64,000 nt of DNA, taken from assembly GCA_016218025.1 (NCBI GenBank), contig JACRFD010000044.1, positions 1 to 64,000 of the forward strand, read 5' to 3'. Under the pieces are notes generated by a model. That model saw nothing but the letters and a program-made list of their open reading frames with translations. It did no database searches and was not told the DNA's origin. The stretch is from Ignavibacteriales bacterium (GTDB lineage: Bacteria > Bacteroidota > Ignavibacteria > UBA10030 > SZUA-254). The position numbers and the translations under genes are program-made. Shown here in pieces: positions 11,658-21,034 of the stretch. Position 1 is the first letter of the stretch. Each line of letters starts with the position of its first letter.

Positions 11658-13313
11658 ATGGCAAAGGTCGGCGGTGAAATAAAAAAAGATATCACTTTCA
11701 ACCGTTACGAAGACGGTCTGAAAAATATGCTCCGTGTTTTGAAAGCAAAAGCCGATTTAATTAAAAATGGCGGCGGTGATGAGGCGATAAAAAAACTTCA
11801 TCAGCGAGGAAAGCTTCACGCGCGGGAAAGAATCGCGAAGCTTATCGATAAAGATAGCCATTTCCTTGAGATCGGACTGTTTACTGCTTACGGAATGTAT
11901 GAAGAATACGGAGGCGCACCATCGTCGGGCACAATTTTCGGAATCGGAAAGATTCACAATCGTGATGTGGTGATAGTCGCTAACGATGCGACAGTGAAAG
12001 CAGGTGCCTGGTTTCCAATAACTTGCAAGAAAAATCTTCGCGCTCAGGAAATCTCAATCGAGAACCGACTGCCAATAGTTTACCTTGTTGACTCTGCCGG
12101 AGTTTTTCTTCCGCTGCAAAGTGAAATCTTTCCAGACAAAGAACATTTCGGAAGAATATTCAGAAATAACGCGGTTATGTCGTCGATGGGGATTCCTCAA
12201 ATTGCCGCAATCATGGGACCTTGCGTTGCGGGCGGGGCATATCTTCCAATCATGAGTGATGAAGCGATGATAGTTGATAAAACCGGATCGGTTTTTCTTG
12301 CCGGACCTTTTCTTGTTAAAGCCGCTATCGGTGAAGATGCCGATATAGAAGAGTTAGGCGGCGCCTCAATGCATTGCGAAGTGAGCGGAGTTACAGATTA
12401 CAAAATGCCGAACGATGAAGTTTGCTTGGAGTCGATTCGTAATCTTGTATCGAAATTCGGTGCGAATCCAAAAGCCGGATTCGATAGGATTGCACCCAAA
12501 CCTTCTGCTTTTCCGGCTAATGAAATTTACGGAATTCTCCCAGATGACCGCACGAAGCCGTACGATACAAAACAAATGCTCGCTCGCATTGTTGATGACG
12601 GTGAATTCGATGAGTACAAAGCCGATTACGGAAAAACTATTGTGACAGCTTATGCCCGCATTGATGGATGGGCTGTTGGAATTGTTGCGAACCAGCGTGC
12701 AGTGACTAAAACAAAAAAAGGAGAGATGCAGGTTGGCGGCGTAATCTACAGTGATAGCGCTGACAAATCTACGCGCTTCATACTAAATTGCAATCAAAAA
12801 AATATTCCGCTCGTTTTCTTTCAGGATGTAACAGGATTTATGGTCGGAACACGCGCAGAGCAGGGCGGCATAATTAAAGACGGTGCTAAGATGGTTAATG
12901 CGGTAGCTAACAGCACAGTTCCTAAGATAACTTTTATCACCGGCAATAGTTACGGTGCCGGCAATTACGCCATGTGCGGCAAAGCGTACGACCCACGATT
13001 TATTTTCGCTCTTCCAACAGCACAGATCGCGGTCATGGGCGGAAAACAAGCCAGCGAAACTTTGCTCAGTATTAAAGTGCAACAGATGACTGCCAAGGGT
13101 AAAGAGATTTCCAAAGAAGACAAAGATAAAATGCTCAAAGAAATTTCCGACCGTTATAACACCGAACTCAACCCACTTTATGCCGCGGCACGACTCTGGA
13201 TAGATGATATCGTTGATCCGATAAATATGCGGCAAATTATCTCGCGATGCATAGAAATTTCTGCCAACAATTCTGTAGTGCCGAAATTCAATCCAGGAGT
13301 AATTCAGGTCTGA
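11658..13313 (+). CDS. Acyl-CoA (propionyl/methylcrotonyl-like) carboxylase carboxyltransferase subunit
   Basis: RGKLHARERIAKLID, GPCVAGGAYLPIMSDE, FITGNSYGAGNYAMCGKAYDPRF. Confidence 0.95.
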   Translation: MAKVGGEIKKDITFNRYEDGLKNMLRVLKAKADLIKNGGGDEAIKKLHQRGKLHARERIAKLIDKDSHFLEIGLFTAYGMYEEYGGAPSSGTIFGIGKIHNRDVVIVANDATVKAGAWFPITCKKNLRAQEISIENRLPIVYLVDSAGVFLPLQSEIFPDKEHFGRIFRNNAVMSSMGIPQIAAIMGPCVAGGAYLPIMSDEAMIVDKTGSVFLAGPFLVKAAIGEDADIEELGGASMHCEVSGVTDYKMPNDEVCLESIRNLVSKFGANPKAGFDRIAPKPSAFPANEIYGILPDDRTKPYDTKQMLARIVDDGEFDEYKADYGKTIVTAYARIDGWAVGIVANQRAVTKTKKGEMQVGGVIYSDSADKSTRFILNCNQKNIPLVFFQDVTGFMVGTRAEQGGIIKDGAKMVNAVANSTVPKITFITGNSYGAGNYAMCGKAYDPRFIFALPTAQIAVMGGKQASETLLSIKVQQMTAKGKEISKEDKDKMLKEISDRYNTELNPLYAAARLWIDDIVDPINMRQIISRCIEISANNSVVPKFNPGVIQV

Positions 13314-13316
13314 CCG

Positions 13317-14006
13317 ATGCGGCTCTTGCATCTTCTATTTTTGACTTTCTTGTTGAATCAATTTCTTTTTTCGCAGCAATCCGTACCTGACTCGCTTTCG
13401 GATTATCTGCGGATCGATTCGGTCGATAATGCAAGTTTTCTGTATTCTTATTTTCCTCCGTTTTTTATTCAAAACGGGATGGAATTAAAATCATTTATAA
13501 GAAGTTCAACTTTCAAAAATATCCGCACTAAATTTGGTGATCTTAAATCGGTTGATGCCGTTTTTATCCGTGCAATGAAATTGACGAACAACAATACAGC
13601 CATATCGCTTTTGATTTCGGCGCTTGGTTGTTTCGATCATCGGATTGTCGGTTTAAAAATCCCGCTCTTTGCACTTTTTTTTCCGCTTACGAATGAATCG
13701 GAAGAAGATTTCAAGTTGCGAGTCAACAATTTACCGAGGCATTTTTATTCTGATTCTCCCACAGGCAGGTACGGAGACCGCGATAAGTTGCAGCATTTTT
13801 TCGGTTCTGCGTTCCTTGCATTCGTGTTCGAATCAAAAGAGTCTGCCGAAGGTATTTCCGAATTCATTGAAGTTGGCGAGGATGCTTTTATAGTTGACGG
13901 GACTTATGATGAACGCGACATCAGGGCTAACCGGCAGGGACAAAGATTCGGTACTGCCCTCATAAAAAATAATTTTGTTCTTCCATCTGAGTATTTGAAA
14001 TATTAA
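13317..14006 (+). CDS. Hypothetical secreted protein with DKxQHFxxSA-type motif (YfiM/DUF2279-like?)
   Basis: Signal-like N-terminus LLFLTFLLNQFLFSQ; YGDRDKLQHFFGSAFLAF ... NRQGQRFGTAL. Confidence 0.75.
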   Translation: MRLLHLLFLTFLLNQFLFSQQSVPDSLSDYLRIDSVDNASFLYSYFPPFFIQNGMELKSFIRSSTFKNIRTKFGDLKSVDAVFIRAMKLTNNNTAISLLISALGCFDHRIVGLKIPLFALFFPLTNESEEDFKLRVNNLPRHFYSDSPTGRYGDRDKLQHFFGSAFLAFVFESKESAEGISEFIEVGEDAFIVDGTYDERDIRANRQGQRFGTALIKNNFVLPSEYLKY

Positions 14007-14060
14007 ATTGAAATCTGACAAATAATATTTGCTGCAAAAACGGTTTATCCGGAGATATTT

Positions 14061-15434
14061 ATGAAATCAATTCTTGTTATTGATGACGAAAAAAGTGTAC
14101 GCGATTCTTTAAAGATGATTCTCGAGTACGAAAAATATTCGGTTCTCTTTGCCGAAAACGGCTTGGACGGTATAAAAGAATTTAAATCCAATCTGCCGGA
14201 TGCCGTACTGCTGGATATAAAAATGCCGGGCGGTATTGATGGTATAGAAACGCTCAGGGAATTACGCAAAATAAATTCCGATATCCCGGTTGTTATTATT
14301 TCAGGACACGGCACGCTTGAGACTGCTGTCGAGGCAGTTAAATCCGGTGCTTTCGATTATCTTCCAAAACCGCTCGACCGGGACAAACTACTAATCACAT
14401 TACGAAATGCAATCGAGCGGCGTGTGCTTCATAATGAAGTGAGAAAAATTCGTGAAAAAGAAGTTATACTCGGTTCAAGTTTGAAGATGAAACAAATTCT
14501 GGATGTTATAGCGAAAGTTGGTCCAACCGATGCGCGCATTCTGATTACGGGAGAAAGTGGAAGCGGAAAAGAATTGGTCGCTAAAGCTATTCACCGTGCA
14601 AGTAAACGATCAGAGATGCCACTTATCGAAGTAAACTGCGCCGCTATTCCGGCTGAACTGATTGAATCGGAATTGTTCGGTCATGAAAAAGGCTCATTCA
14701 CAGGCGCAACAAATCAAAGGATCGGAAAATTTGAACAGGCAGACGGCGGTACATTATTTCTCGATGAGATCGGAGATATGAGTCTGGCTGCGCAGGCAAA
14801 AGTTTTGCGCGCTCTGGAGGAAGGCAAGGTAGAACGCGTAGGCGGAAATAAAACAATTGCCGTGGATGTGCGTGTAATTGCGGCGACTAATAAAAATCTT
14901 CCTGAAGAAATTAAGAAGGGAACATTCAGGGAAGATTTGTACCACCGGCTTAATGTTATTCCGATTTCTGTCCCGTCATTGCGCGACAGGAAAGAAGATA
15001 TTCCGATTCTTGTGAATTCATTTGTTGAAGAAACATGTGCAAGGAACGGAATCGCGCCGAAAAAAATTACTCCGAGAGCGATGGAATCGTTCAAGAATCA
15101 AGATTGGCGAGGTAACGTGAGGGAGCTAAGAAATATTGTTGAACGGTTAATTATTATGTCGCCAGGCGCTGCTATAGATATGGCTGATCTTGAGCTTTTA
15201 TCATTTTCACCGAAAGAAACAGTCGATACGATTGTGCAATCGAGCGAATCGTTTCAGGATTTTAAAGAACGTGCAGAGGCAATGTTCATCAAACATCAAT
15301 TAAAACTTCACAACTGGAATGTTTCAAAAACTGCGGAGGTGATGGAGATGGAACGGAGTCATCTTTACACAAAAATAAAGAAATACGGTTTAGAGCGCGA
15401 TGCCAATTCATTATCCGATGAAGACGAAAAATAA
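14061..15434 (+). CDS. Sigma-54-dependent NtrC-family response regulator
   Basis: IDDEKSVRDSL receiver, GESGSGKELVAKAIH, ELFGHEKGSFTGA, C-terminal HTH. Confidence 0.96.
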   Translation: MKSILVIDDEKSVRDSLKMILEYEKYSVLFAENGLDGIKEFKSNLPDAVLLDIKMPGGIDGIETLRELRKINSDIPVVIISGHGTLETAVEAVKSGAFDYLPKPLDRDKLLITLRNAIERRVLHNEVRKIREKEVILGSSLKMKQILDVIAKVGPTDARILITGESGSGKELVAKAIHRASKRSEMPLIEVNCAAIPAELIESELFGHEKGSFTGATNQRIGKFEQADGGTLFLDEIGDMSLAAQAKVLRALEEGKVERVGGNKTIAVDVRVIAATNKNLPEEIKKGTFREDLYHRLNVIPISVPSLRDRKEDIPILVNSFVEETCARNGIAPKKITPRAMESFKNQDWRGNVRELRNIVERLIIMSPGAAIDMADLELLSFSPKETVDTIVQSSESFQDFKERAEAMFIKHQLKLHNWNVSKTAEVMEMERSHLYTKIKKYGLERDANSLSDEDEK

Positions 15435-15461
15435 TTTGATGGTAAACTTGAAAAGCATTTT

Positions 15462-15590
15462 ATGAAAGGAATTTCTAACAGACAAAAGCCGATTGTAGCG
15501 ACTCTCGAGAGAAGCGATAAGTTTGCAATAAAATCGAAAAAGATTTTAAGACAATCGAAGAAAAATAAATTGAAGCAACCTCATCCCTGA
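15462..15590 (+). CDS. Possible 42-aa highly basic small protein (MKGISNRQKPIVATLERSDKFAIKSKKILRQSKKNKLKQPHP)
   Basis: Complete ATG-TGA ORF just downstream of the response regulator; below ORF-track cutoff; no homology check possible. Confidence 0.3.
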   Translation: MKGISNRQKPIVATLERSDKFAIKSKKILRQSKKNKLKQPHP

Positions 15591-15642
15591 TTGCGTTCGA
15601 TGTTTGTAAGTGGCGCCGCATCTAAGTATATTTATAAGCACT

Positions 15643-15733
15643 AAATTCGAAATCCGAAATTCTAAAAGTGATATTTGGAGATTCGAATTTTGGGTTTGTT
15701 TAGACATTAGAAATTAGTATTTAGGATTTCCAG
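15643..15733. repeat. Heptameric intergenic array (AAATTCG/AAATCCG ... ATTAGAA/TTTAGGA words)
   Basis: 13 consecutive 7-mers, no indels: AAATTCG AAATCCG AAATTCT AAAAGTG ATATTTG GAGATTC GAATTTT GGGTTTG TTTAGAC ATTAGAA ATTAGTA TTTAGGA TTTCCAG. Confidence 0.75.
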
Positions 15734-15804
15734 TGTAAAATATTAAAACCTGTAACCTCTATTATTTACAACCAAATATATATTTTCGATAAGAAGTAGA
15801 AAAA

Positions 15805-16122
15805 ATGCCAACATATCATTATAAATGTAAATCGTGTAAAGAAGAGTTCGAAGAGTTGCAAAGAATTTCCGAAGACGCGCTTGTCGATTGTCCGTTTTGC
15901 GGTAAACCCGCTCTTGCCCGCATGATGAGCGGCGGCGCTGGACTCGTATTTAAGGGAAGCGGATTTTACATTACCGATTACAAAGGAAAATCACCATCAG
16001 GGAATAAACCGAAAACAGAATCAAGTTCTGAAAAGCCGTCAGAAACCAAATCTGAAACGAAGCCTGCCCCCAAAGCTGATTCGAGCAATTCAGGTTCATC
16101 AACTACGACAGAGAAGAAATAA
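15805..16122 (+). CDS. FmdB-family zinc ribbon protein
   Basis: MPTYHYKCKSCKEEFEELQ...CPFCGKPALARMMSG. Confidence 0.93.
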   Translation: MPTYHYKCKSCKEEFEELQRISEDALVDCPFCGKPALARMMSGGAGLVFKGSGFYITDYKGKSPSGNKPKTESSSEKPSETKSETKPAPKADSSNSGSSTTTEKK

Positions 16123-16139
16123 AGCTATATATTTTTATT

Positions 16140-16170
16140 TGTAGGCGAGACCATAAATATCGTGCCTACA
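16140..16170. repeat. Inverted repeat TGTAGGC...GCCTACA
   Basis: 7-bp arms, 17-nt loop, intergenic. Confidence 0.5.
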
Positions 16171-16284
16171 CAATAAATTCTTTCATCCAAACTTTTGCTG
16201 TGTTATTTATTGATCACCCGCTACATCGAAATTTGCTATAGAAACACGGAATCAACTTCAGCAATACGGGTTTGCAAGCTAAGA

Positions 16285-16390
16285 AACCTCCCGAAGGTTA
16301 CCGAAGGATAAATAAATCAACCTTCGGGAGGTTACACAGGAAAACCTCCGGTATCTTCTAAAGTTATTCATGGTAAGATACGGGAGGTTT
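16285..16390. repeat. Double palindromic element (REP/MITE-like): AACCTCCCGAAGGTT/AACCTTCGGGAGGTT plus AAACCTCCGGTATCTT/AAGATACGGGAGGTTT
   Basis: Arms 16285-16299 / 16319-16333 (perfect) and 16342-16357 / 16375-16390 (1 mismatch); first pair recurs at 39293-39341. Confidence 0.85.
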
Positions 16391-16466
16391 ATTGATGAGG
16401 AGGGGGCAATCTTTGAATTCAATTCAAAAATATCATATATTAAAAAAAATAAAATGGAGATTGAAG

Positions 16467-17174
16467 ATGGTACCACGCACTGAACGCGAAGCGATGATCG
16501 ATGCTCAACTTGATCTTGTTCTAAAAACACAGCAAGATGTATGGCGGGTATTCCGCGTAATGGCAGAATTCGTAGAGGGTTTTTCAACGCTTGGCAAATT
16601 AGGTCCATGCGTTTCAATATTCGGATCGGCAAGGGTTGCACCCGGTACACAATATTACCGGCTCGCAAAAACCGTCGCGAAAGAATTTGTCCATGCCGGT
16701 TACGGCGTTATTTCGGGCGGAGGACCCGGCATAATGGAAGCGGCAAACCGCGGCGCCCGTGAGGCGGCAGGTACATCGGTCGGTATCAATATTGACCTGC
16801 CATTTGAACAAAAAGCAAATCCTTACATTGATCCTGATAAATTAATCACGTTCAGACATTTTTACGTGCGCAAAGTTATGTTCGTAAAATACGCGCAGGG
16901 ATTTATTGTAATGCCAGGCGGTTTCGGTACGTTCGATGAATTCTTCGAATCAATAACTCTGATCCAAACAAAAAAAATACATCCATTCCCGATTGTCCTG
17001 ATGGGTTCGGATTATTGGAAAGGATTGATTGATTGGTTGAAGGATCGTGTAATAAGTGAAGGTATGATTTCAAAATCCGATTTCGATCTATTCTCAATAA
17101 CCGACGATCCGAAACATGCAGTTGCAACCGTTAAACGTTTTTACAAAAAAGAAGAACACGGACCGAATTTCTAA
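16467..17174 (+). CDS. LOG-family (TIGR00730) Rossmann-fold protein; track ORF starts at TTG 16392 but ATG 16467 is more likely
   Basis: GYGVISGGGPGIMEAANRGA, MPGGFGTFDEFFE motif. Confidence 0.92.
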   Translation: MVPRTEREAMIDAQLDLVLKTQQDVWRVFRVMAEFVEGFSTLGKLGPCVSIFGSARVAPGTQYYRLAKTVAKEFVHAGYGVISGGGPGIMEAANRGAREAAGTSVGINIDLPFEQKANPYIDPDKLITFRHFYVRKVMFVKYAQGFIVMPGGFGTFDEFFESITLIQTKKIHPFPIVLMGSDYWKGLIDWLKDRVISEGMISKSDFDLFSITDDPKHAVATVKRFYKKEEHGPNF

Positions 17175-17196
17175 TCTATTTTTAAACTGATTACAG

Positions 17197-17733
17197 ATGC
17201 CGCTTAAGAAGTGGAAGAAAATAAAACAAACACTAGAGATAAAAAATCAATGGTGGAGTTACAGAAAAGATGAACTGGTTCTTCCATCCGGTAAATCGGG
17301 TGAATACCATTATGTACATACTAACGGATCAAGTATGGTAATTCCGGTTTTAGAAAACGGTAAGATTATTTTGGTAAAACAATATCGTTATCTTGCCGAA
17401 AGAGAGAGTATAGAATTTGTTTGCGGAAGTGTCAAAGATAAATCCACTCATTATGAAACCGCTGTTGCTGAACTTGCCGAGGAAGCAGGATTTAAATCGA
17501 GTGAATTGATTCCGGCTGGTGAATTCAATCCTTATAATGGTATAACCGATGAAATGTGCACAGTTTACATCGCCAAAAATTTAACTGTGGTGAAATCACA
17601 ACCGGACGAGACAGAAGAATTTGAAATGCTAGCGTTGAGTAGATTGGAAATAGATGAAAAAATTAAATCAGGCGAAATTTGGGACGGAATGACGCTTGCA
17701 GCATGGTTGATCGTACGGGAGAAAATCTTGTAA
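17197..17733 (+). CDS. NUDIX hydrolase (ADP-ribose pyrophosphatase-like)
   Basis: YETAVAELAEEAGFKSSELIPAG Nudix-box-like region. Confidence 0.85.
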   Translation: MPLKKWKKIKQTLEIKNQWWSYRKDELVLPSGKSGEYHYVHTNGSSMVIPVLENGKIILVKQYRYLAERESIEFVCGSVKDKSTHYETAVAELAEEAGFKSSELIPAGEFNPYNGITDEMCTVYIAKNLTVVKSQPDETEEFEMLALSRLEIDEKIKSGEIWDGMTLAAWLIVREKIL

Positions 17734-18971
17734 TGATTCAGTTCTATCGTAAATCTATTCTACTTTCCATTTTTGTTATAATATTCTTCACAATCGGGAA
17801 AAGTCAACGCGTAAAAGTTGGTGCGGAAGTTTTAGTTGAAAAACATTTAGATTCTTTAAAAGGGAAGAGAATCGGAATCATTTGCAATCAAACATCGGTA
17901 TTGCCGGACGGTACTTATCTTGTTGATACCTTATTGAAACTGGGTGTAAATATAAAAGCATTATTCGCACCAGAACATGGAATACGCGGTAATAAACAAG
18001 CCGGTGAAAAAATTGATAACGAAAAAGATGCGCGGACAGGGCTCACCGTTTACTCGCTTTATGGCGGTTCGCGTAAACCCGACGCGAAAATGTTGAATGA
18101 CATTGATCTTTTAATTTTTGATATGCAGGATGTTGGTGCAAGGTTTTACACTTACGCAAGCACTATGGCATATTGCATGATTGCCGCCGCGGAAAACAAT
18201 AAAAAGTTTTTTGTTCTCGACAGGCCAAACCCGATCAATGGAATAGATATTGAGGGTCCACCTCTGGATTTATCTTTGATATCTTTTTTAGGGATTACAC
18301 CGATTCCTGTGCGTCATGGTTTAACCATCGGCGAGATAGCTCGCATGATGATTGGCGAAGGTTATCTCAATCCATCAACAGTTAATTTGACTGTAATTCC
18401 GATGGAAGGATGGAAGAGAACGATGTGGTACGATGAAACCGGATTACCATGGATATCGCCGTCACCGAATATGAAAACGCTCCAAACAGCAACTGTCTAC
18501 CCTGGAAGTTGTTTCTTCGAAGCAACAAATATTTCAGAAGGGCGCGGTACAAAAAAACCGTTCGAATATATTGGCGCGCCGAAGCTCAATAATAAAAAAC
18601 TCATATCGAAACTTACTGGATTAAAGATTCCGGGTGTAAAATTTTCACCGATTGAATTTACACCGCAGGGTGATACTTCAGCCGTGGTAAAACCAAAATT
18701 CCATAATAAACTTTGTAAAGGTGTCTTTATACAGGTTACCGATCGAACAAAATTTAAACCTGTGATTACGGGTTTGATGATTCTTAAAACCATCCGCGAC
18801 CTCTATCCTAAATCTTTTGTATTCAAGAAAGGCTTATTTGATAGGTTAATGGGTGATGAAATGGTGAGCGAAAAGTTAGAAAAGGGTGAGGTGAATCTGA
18901 ATAGTTTTAAGATTTTTGATACTCAAATCAGCCAATATCTTCAAATCAGGTCTAAATATCTTCTCTATTGA
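17733..18971 (+). CDS. DUF1343 / NamZ-like exo-beta-N-acetylmuramidase
   Basis: GIICNQTSVLPDGTYLVDTL, FAPEHGIRG, PWISPSPNM; start at ATG overlapping upstream stop. Confidence 0.88.
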   Translation: MIQFYRKSILLSIFVIIFFTIGKSQRVKVGAEVLVEKHLDSLKGKRIGIICNQTSVLPDGTYLVDTLLKLGVNIKALFAPEHGIRGNKQAGEKIDNEKDARTGLTVYSLYGGSRKPDAKMLNDIDLLIFDMQDVGARFYTYASTMAYCMIAAAENNKKFFVLDRPNPINGIDIEGPPLDLSLISFLGITPIPVRHGLTIGEIARMMIGEGYLNPSTVNLTVIPMEGWKRTMWYDETGLPWISPSPNMKTLQTATVYPGSCFFEATNISEGRGTKKPFEYIGAPKLNNKKLISKLTGLKIPGVKFSPIEFTPQGDTSAVVKPKFHNKLCKGVFIQVTDRTKFKPVITGLMILKTIRDLYPKSFVFKKGLFDRLMGDEMVSEKLEKGEVNLNSFKIFDTQISQYLQIRSKYLLY

Positions 18972-18989
18972 TTTTTCCTCGCTGGATTT

Positions 18990-19018
18990 TTGACATTTTG
19001 GCAAATTTTTGTTATATT
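18990..19018 (+). promoter_or_regulatory. Sigma70-like promoter TTGACA-N17-TATATT
   Basis: TTGACA 18990-18995, 17-bp spacer, TATATT 19013-19018; ATG at 19050. Confidence 0.7.
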
Positions 19019-19049
19019 TTTAACCGTTTTAAAGGTCAATCCAAACATA

Positions 19050-19958
19050 ATGGCATTAGAAAATGTTAGAGAAAGAAAACAAAAACGCCGGTATACTTTC
19101 GTAGTTGTCCCGGATGTAAAGTCTGAGAAGACTCGCACATTTTCTATTACACGCTTAGGTTTGATTGGTTTAATAATTTCGATTTTGATTGTCTTCATTG
19201 CCGTTATGCTGGCAATAATTATTTATACTCCGATCGGCGGTCAACTTCCTATTTCCCAGTCTGCTATTGCAAAAAAATATAACAGGCAGATGGTTGATGT
19301 TCAAAATCAGTTGAAGTCATTAGTTCAGGAGATGACTATCATCCGCAGTTATAATATCAGATTGAGAAATGTGCTTGGTGAAAAAATAACTATTGAAGAT
19401 AGTTTACGGATGGTAAATAGTGCAACAGACTCTATGGCGCTTGCCGCGCGGTTCAAAGTTGAGCCGGAAGAAAAATCTTCTCCCGAACCAATAGAGCAGC
19501 AGAGTGCGGTTCCAATTAATCAACAAATTTCCGGATCAGAGTTAATTCCAACGCGGCAGATGTTGAATTCGAATTTTACTAATCAACTGCCATTAATTTT
19601 GCCTGTGAATGGATACTTAGCAAGAGGTTTTGAACCGCAACAATTTCATTATGGCATAGACCTGGCGGGACGGGCAAGAATGCCCGTTGTATCTGCAGCA
19701 AATGGTTCGGTAATTTTTTCGAACTGGACGACTGAAGATGGTTATGTAATTATGATTGTGCACGATGGCGGTTATATTACAGTTTATAAACACAATTTTT
19801 CATTATTAAAAAACATTGGTGAACGGGTTCGCCGGGGTGAACCAATAGCATTACTGGGAAATACAGGTGAACGAAGTCACGGACCCCACTTGCATTTTGA
19901 GTTATGGATTAATGGTGTTGTGCAAGACCCGGCAAATTATTTATTGAACACAAATTAA
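19050..19958 (+). CDS. M23 family metallopeptidase
   Basis: FHYGIDLAGRARMPVVSAANG...GERSHGPHLHFELWING; TM helix; track ORF start 18990 is inside the promoter. Confidence 0.93.
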   Translation: MALENVRERKQKRRYTFVVVPDVKSEKTRTFSITRLGLIGLIISILIVFIAVMLAIIIYTPIGGQLPISQSAIAKKYNRQMVDVQNQLKSLVQEMTIIRSYNIRLRNVLGEKITIEDSLRMVNSATDSMALAARFKVEPEEKSSPEPIEQQSAVPINQQISGSELIPTRQMLNSNFTNQLPLILPVNGYLARGFEPQQFHYGIDLAGRARMPVVSAANGSVIFSNWTTEDGYVIMIVHDGGYITVYKHNFSLLKNIGERVRRGEPIALLGNTGERSHGPHLHFELWINGVVQDPANYLLNTN

Positions 19959-19969
19959 AAGGAGTTTCT

Positions 19970-20368
19970 ATGGCATTAAAACCAGAAACGGGGACAGAAT
20001 TAAACCTGATAGCAGCGGGAACGGTTTTCGAAGGAAAGCTCCGTACCCCGGGCAGTATTCGCATCGATGGAAAAATTATCGGCGAAGTGAATGCATCACA
20101 AAATATCGCCATCGGTAGTTCGGGTGACGTCGATGGTAATATGAATGCGAAAAGCATCACTATCGGCGGGAAAATAAAAGGGACGATAACTGCACAGGAA
20201 AAATTAGTTTTCGAATCGAAAGCAGTGATTAAAGGTGATATTCGCGCTGCGAAGTTAGTGATAGATGAAGGTGCAATATTCGATGGTAAATGCACAATGG
20301 GTGAGACTAAATCGATGCCAAATCTTGTCGAGCTTAAACCTGAAGCACGACGAGTTGAAGAACGATAG
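19970..20368 (+). CDS. Bactofilin (polymer-forming cytoskeletal protein)
   Basis: GTVFEGKLRTPGSIRIDGKIIGEV...ITIGGKIKGTITAQEKLVFES. Confidence 0.92.
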   Translation: MALKPETGTELNLIAAGTVFEGKLRTPGSIRIDGKIIGEVNASQNIAIGSSGDVDGNMNAKSITIGGKIKGTITAQEKLVFESKAVIKGDIRAAKLVIDEGAIFDGKCTMGETKSMPNLVELKPEARRVEER

Positions 20369-20374
20369 CTAAAA

Positions 20375-20641
20375 ATGCCCGGTCCGCAGATCGAAAAAGA
20401 CGAGGATAAGAAATCGTCTTATTTCAGTTCGATGCGTAAAGCCGGTCCTTTGTTTGGTTCAGGTGTTCAACTGGCGGCGAGTGTCGTTATTATGTTTTTC
20501 CTGGGCAAATGGGCAGATAGTGAATTGGATACAAAACCATGGATGATGTTGATAGGAATATTTTTTGGGACTACAGCAGGTCTTTATAATTTTTTTAAAA
20601 CAGTCAATCGAATCGAAAAAGGAAATAATGAGTTAAAATGA
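20375..20641 (+). CDS. AtpZ/AtpI-type ATP synthase accessory protein
   Basis: GSGVQLAASVVIMFFLGKWADSELDTKPWMMLIGIFFGTTAGLYNFFK; first in ATP synthase operon. Confidence 0.85.
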   Translation: MPGPQIEKDEDKKSSYFSSMRKAGPLFGSGVQLAASVVIMFFLGKWADSELDTKPWMMLIGIFFGTTAGLYNFFKTVNRIEKGNNELK

Positions 20642-21027
20642 AGATTGACTGGTTGTTCCCGCGGCAAATATTGATTGCAACGACAATAATTTGGGTATTA
20701 GGAGGATATCCGCTGATTAGTAAGGCGGAAAATTCCACAATAATTGCTGTTATCTTTGGAATGATTTTGTCGATAATAAATGTATTGCTCGGTTTTCTTG
20801 CGATACAATATTCTATAGGGAAATCAACTGCTACCTTTTTTAAATTTGTAATCGGAGGAATGGGGCTCAGGTTATTGATTTTTGCTGTTGTGCTGGTTGT
20901 GATGATTAAAATATATTCTATTCCCTCATTAGCTTTAATTAGTTCTTTGGGAATTTTTTATATGGTGTTTTTGGTTTTAGAAGTGTTATATATTCAAAAA
21001 AAAGTAGAAATTAAACAACAAAATTAA
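20638..21027 (+). CDS. ATP synthase subunit I-like membrane protein
   Basis: Small TM protein between AtpZ-like and atpB. Confidence 0.65.
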   Translation: MKIDWLFPRQILIATTIIWVLGGYPLISKAENSTIIAVIFGMILSIINVLLGFLAIQYSIGKSTATFFKFVIGGMGLRLLIFAVVLVVMIKIYSIPSLALISSLGIFYMVFLVLEVLYIQKKVEIKQQN

Positions 21028-21034
21028 GAATCCG

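Noticed and set aside
12783-13331. 182-aa antisense ORF opposite the carboxyltransferase gene
   Set aside because: No motif; conserved sense gene explains the sequence
18990-19049. N-terminal 20-aa extension of the M23 peptidase in the ORF track
   Set aside because: The TTG 'start' is the -35 box of the promoter; ATG 19050 is the better start
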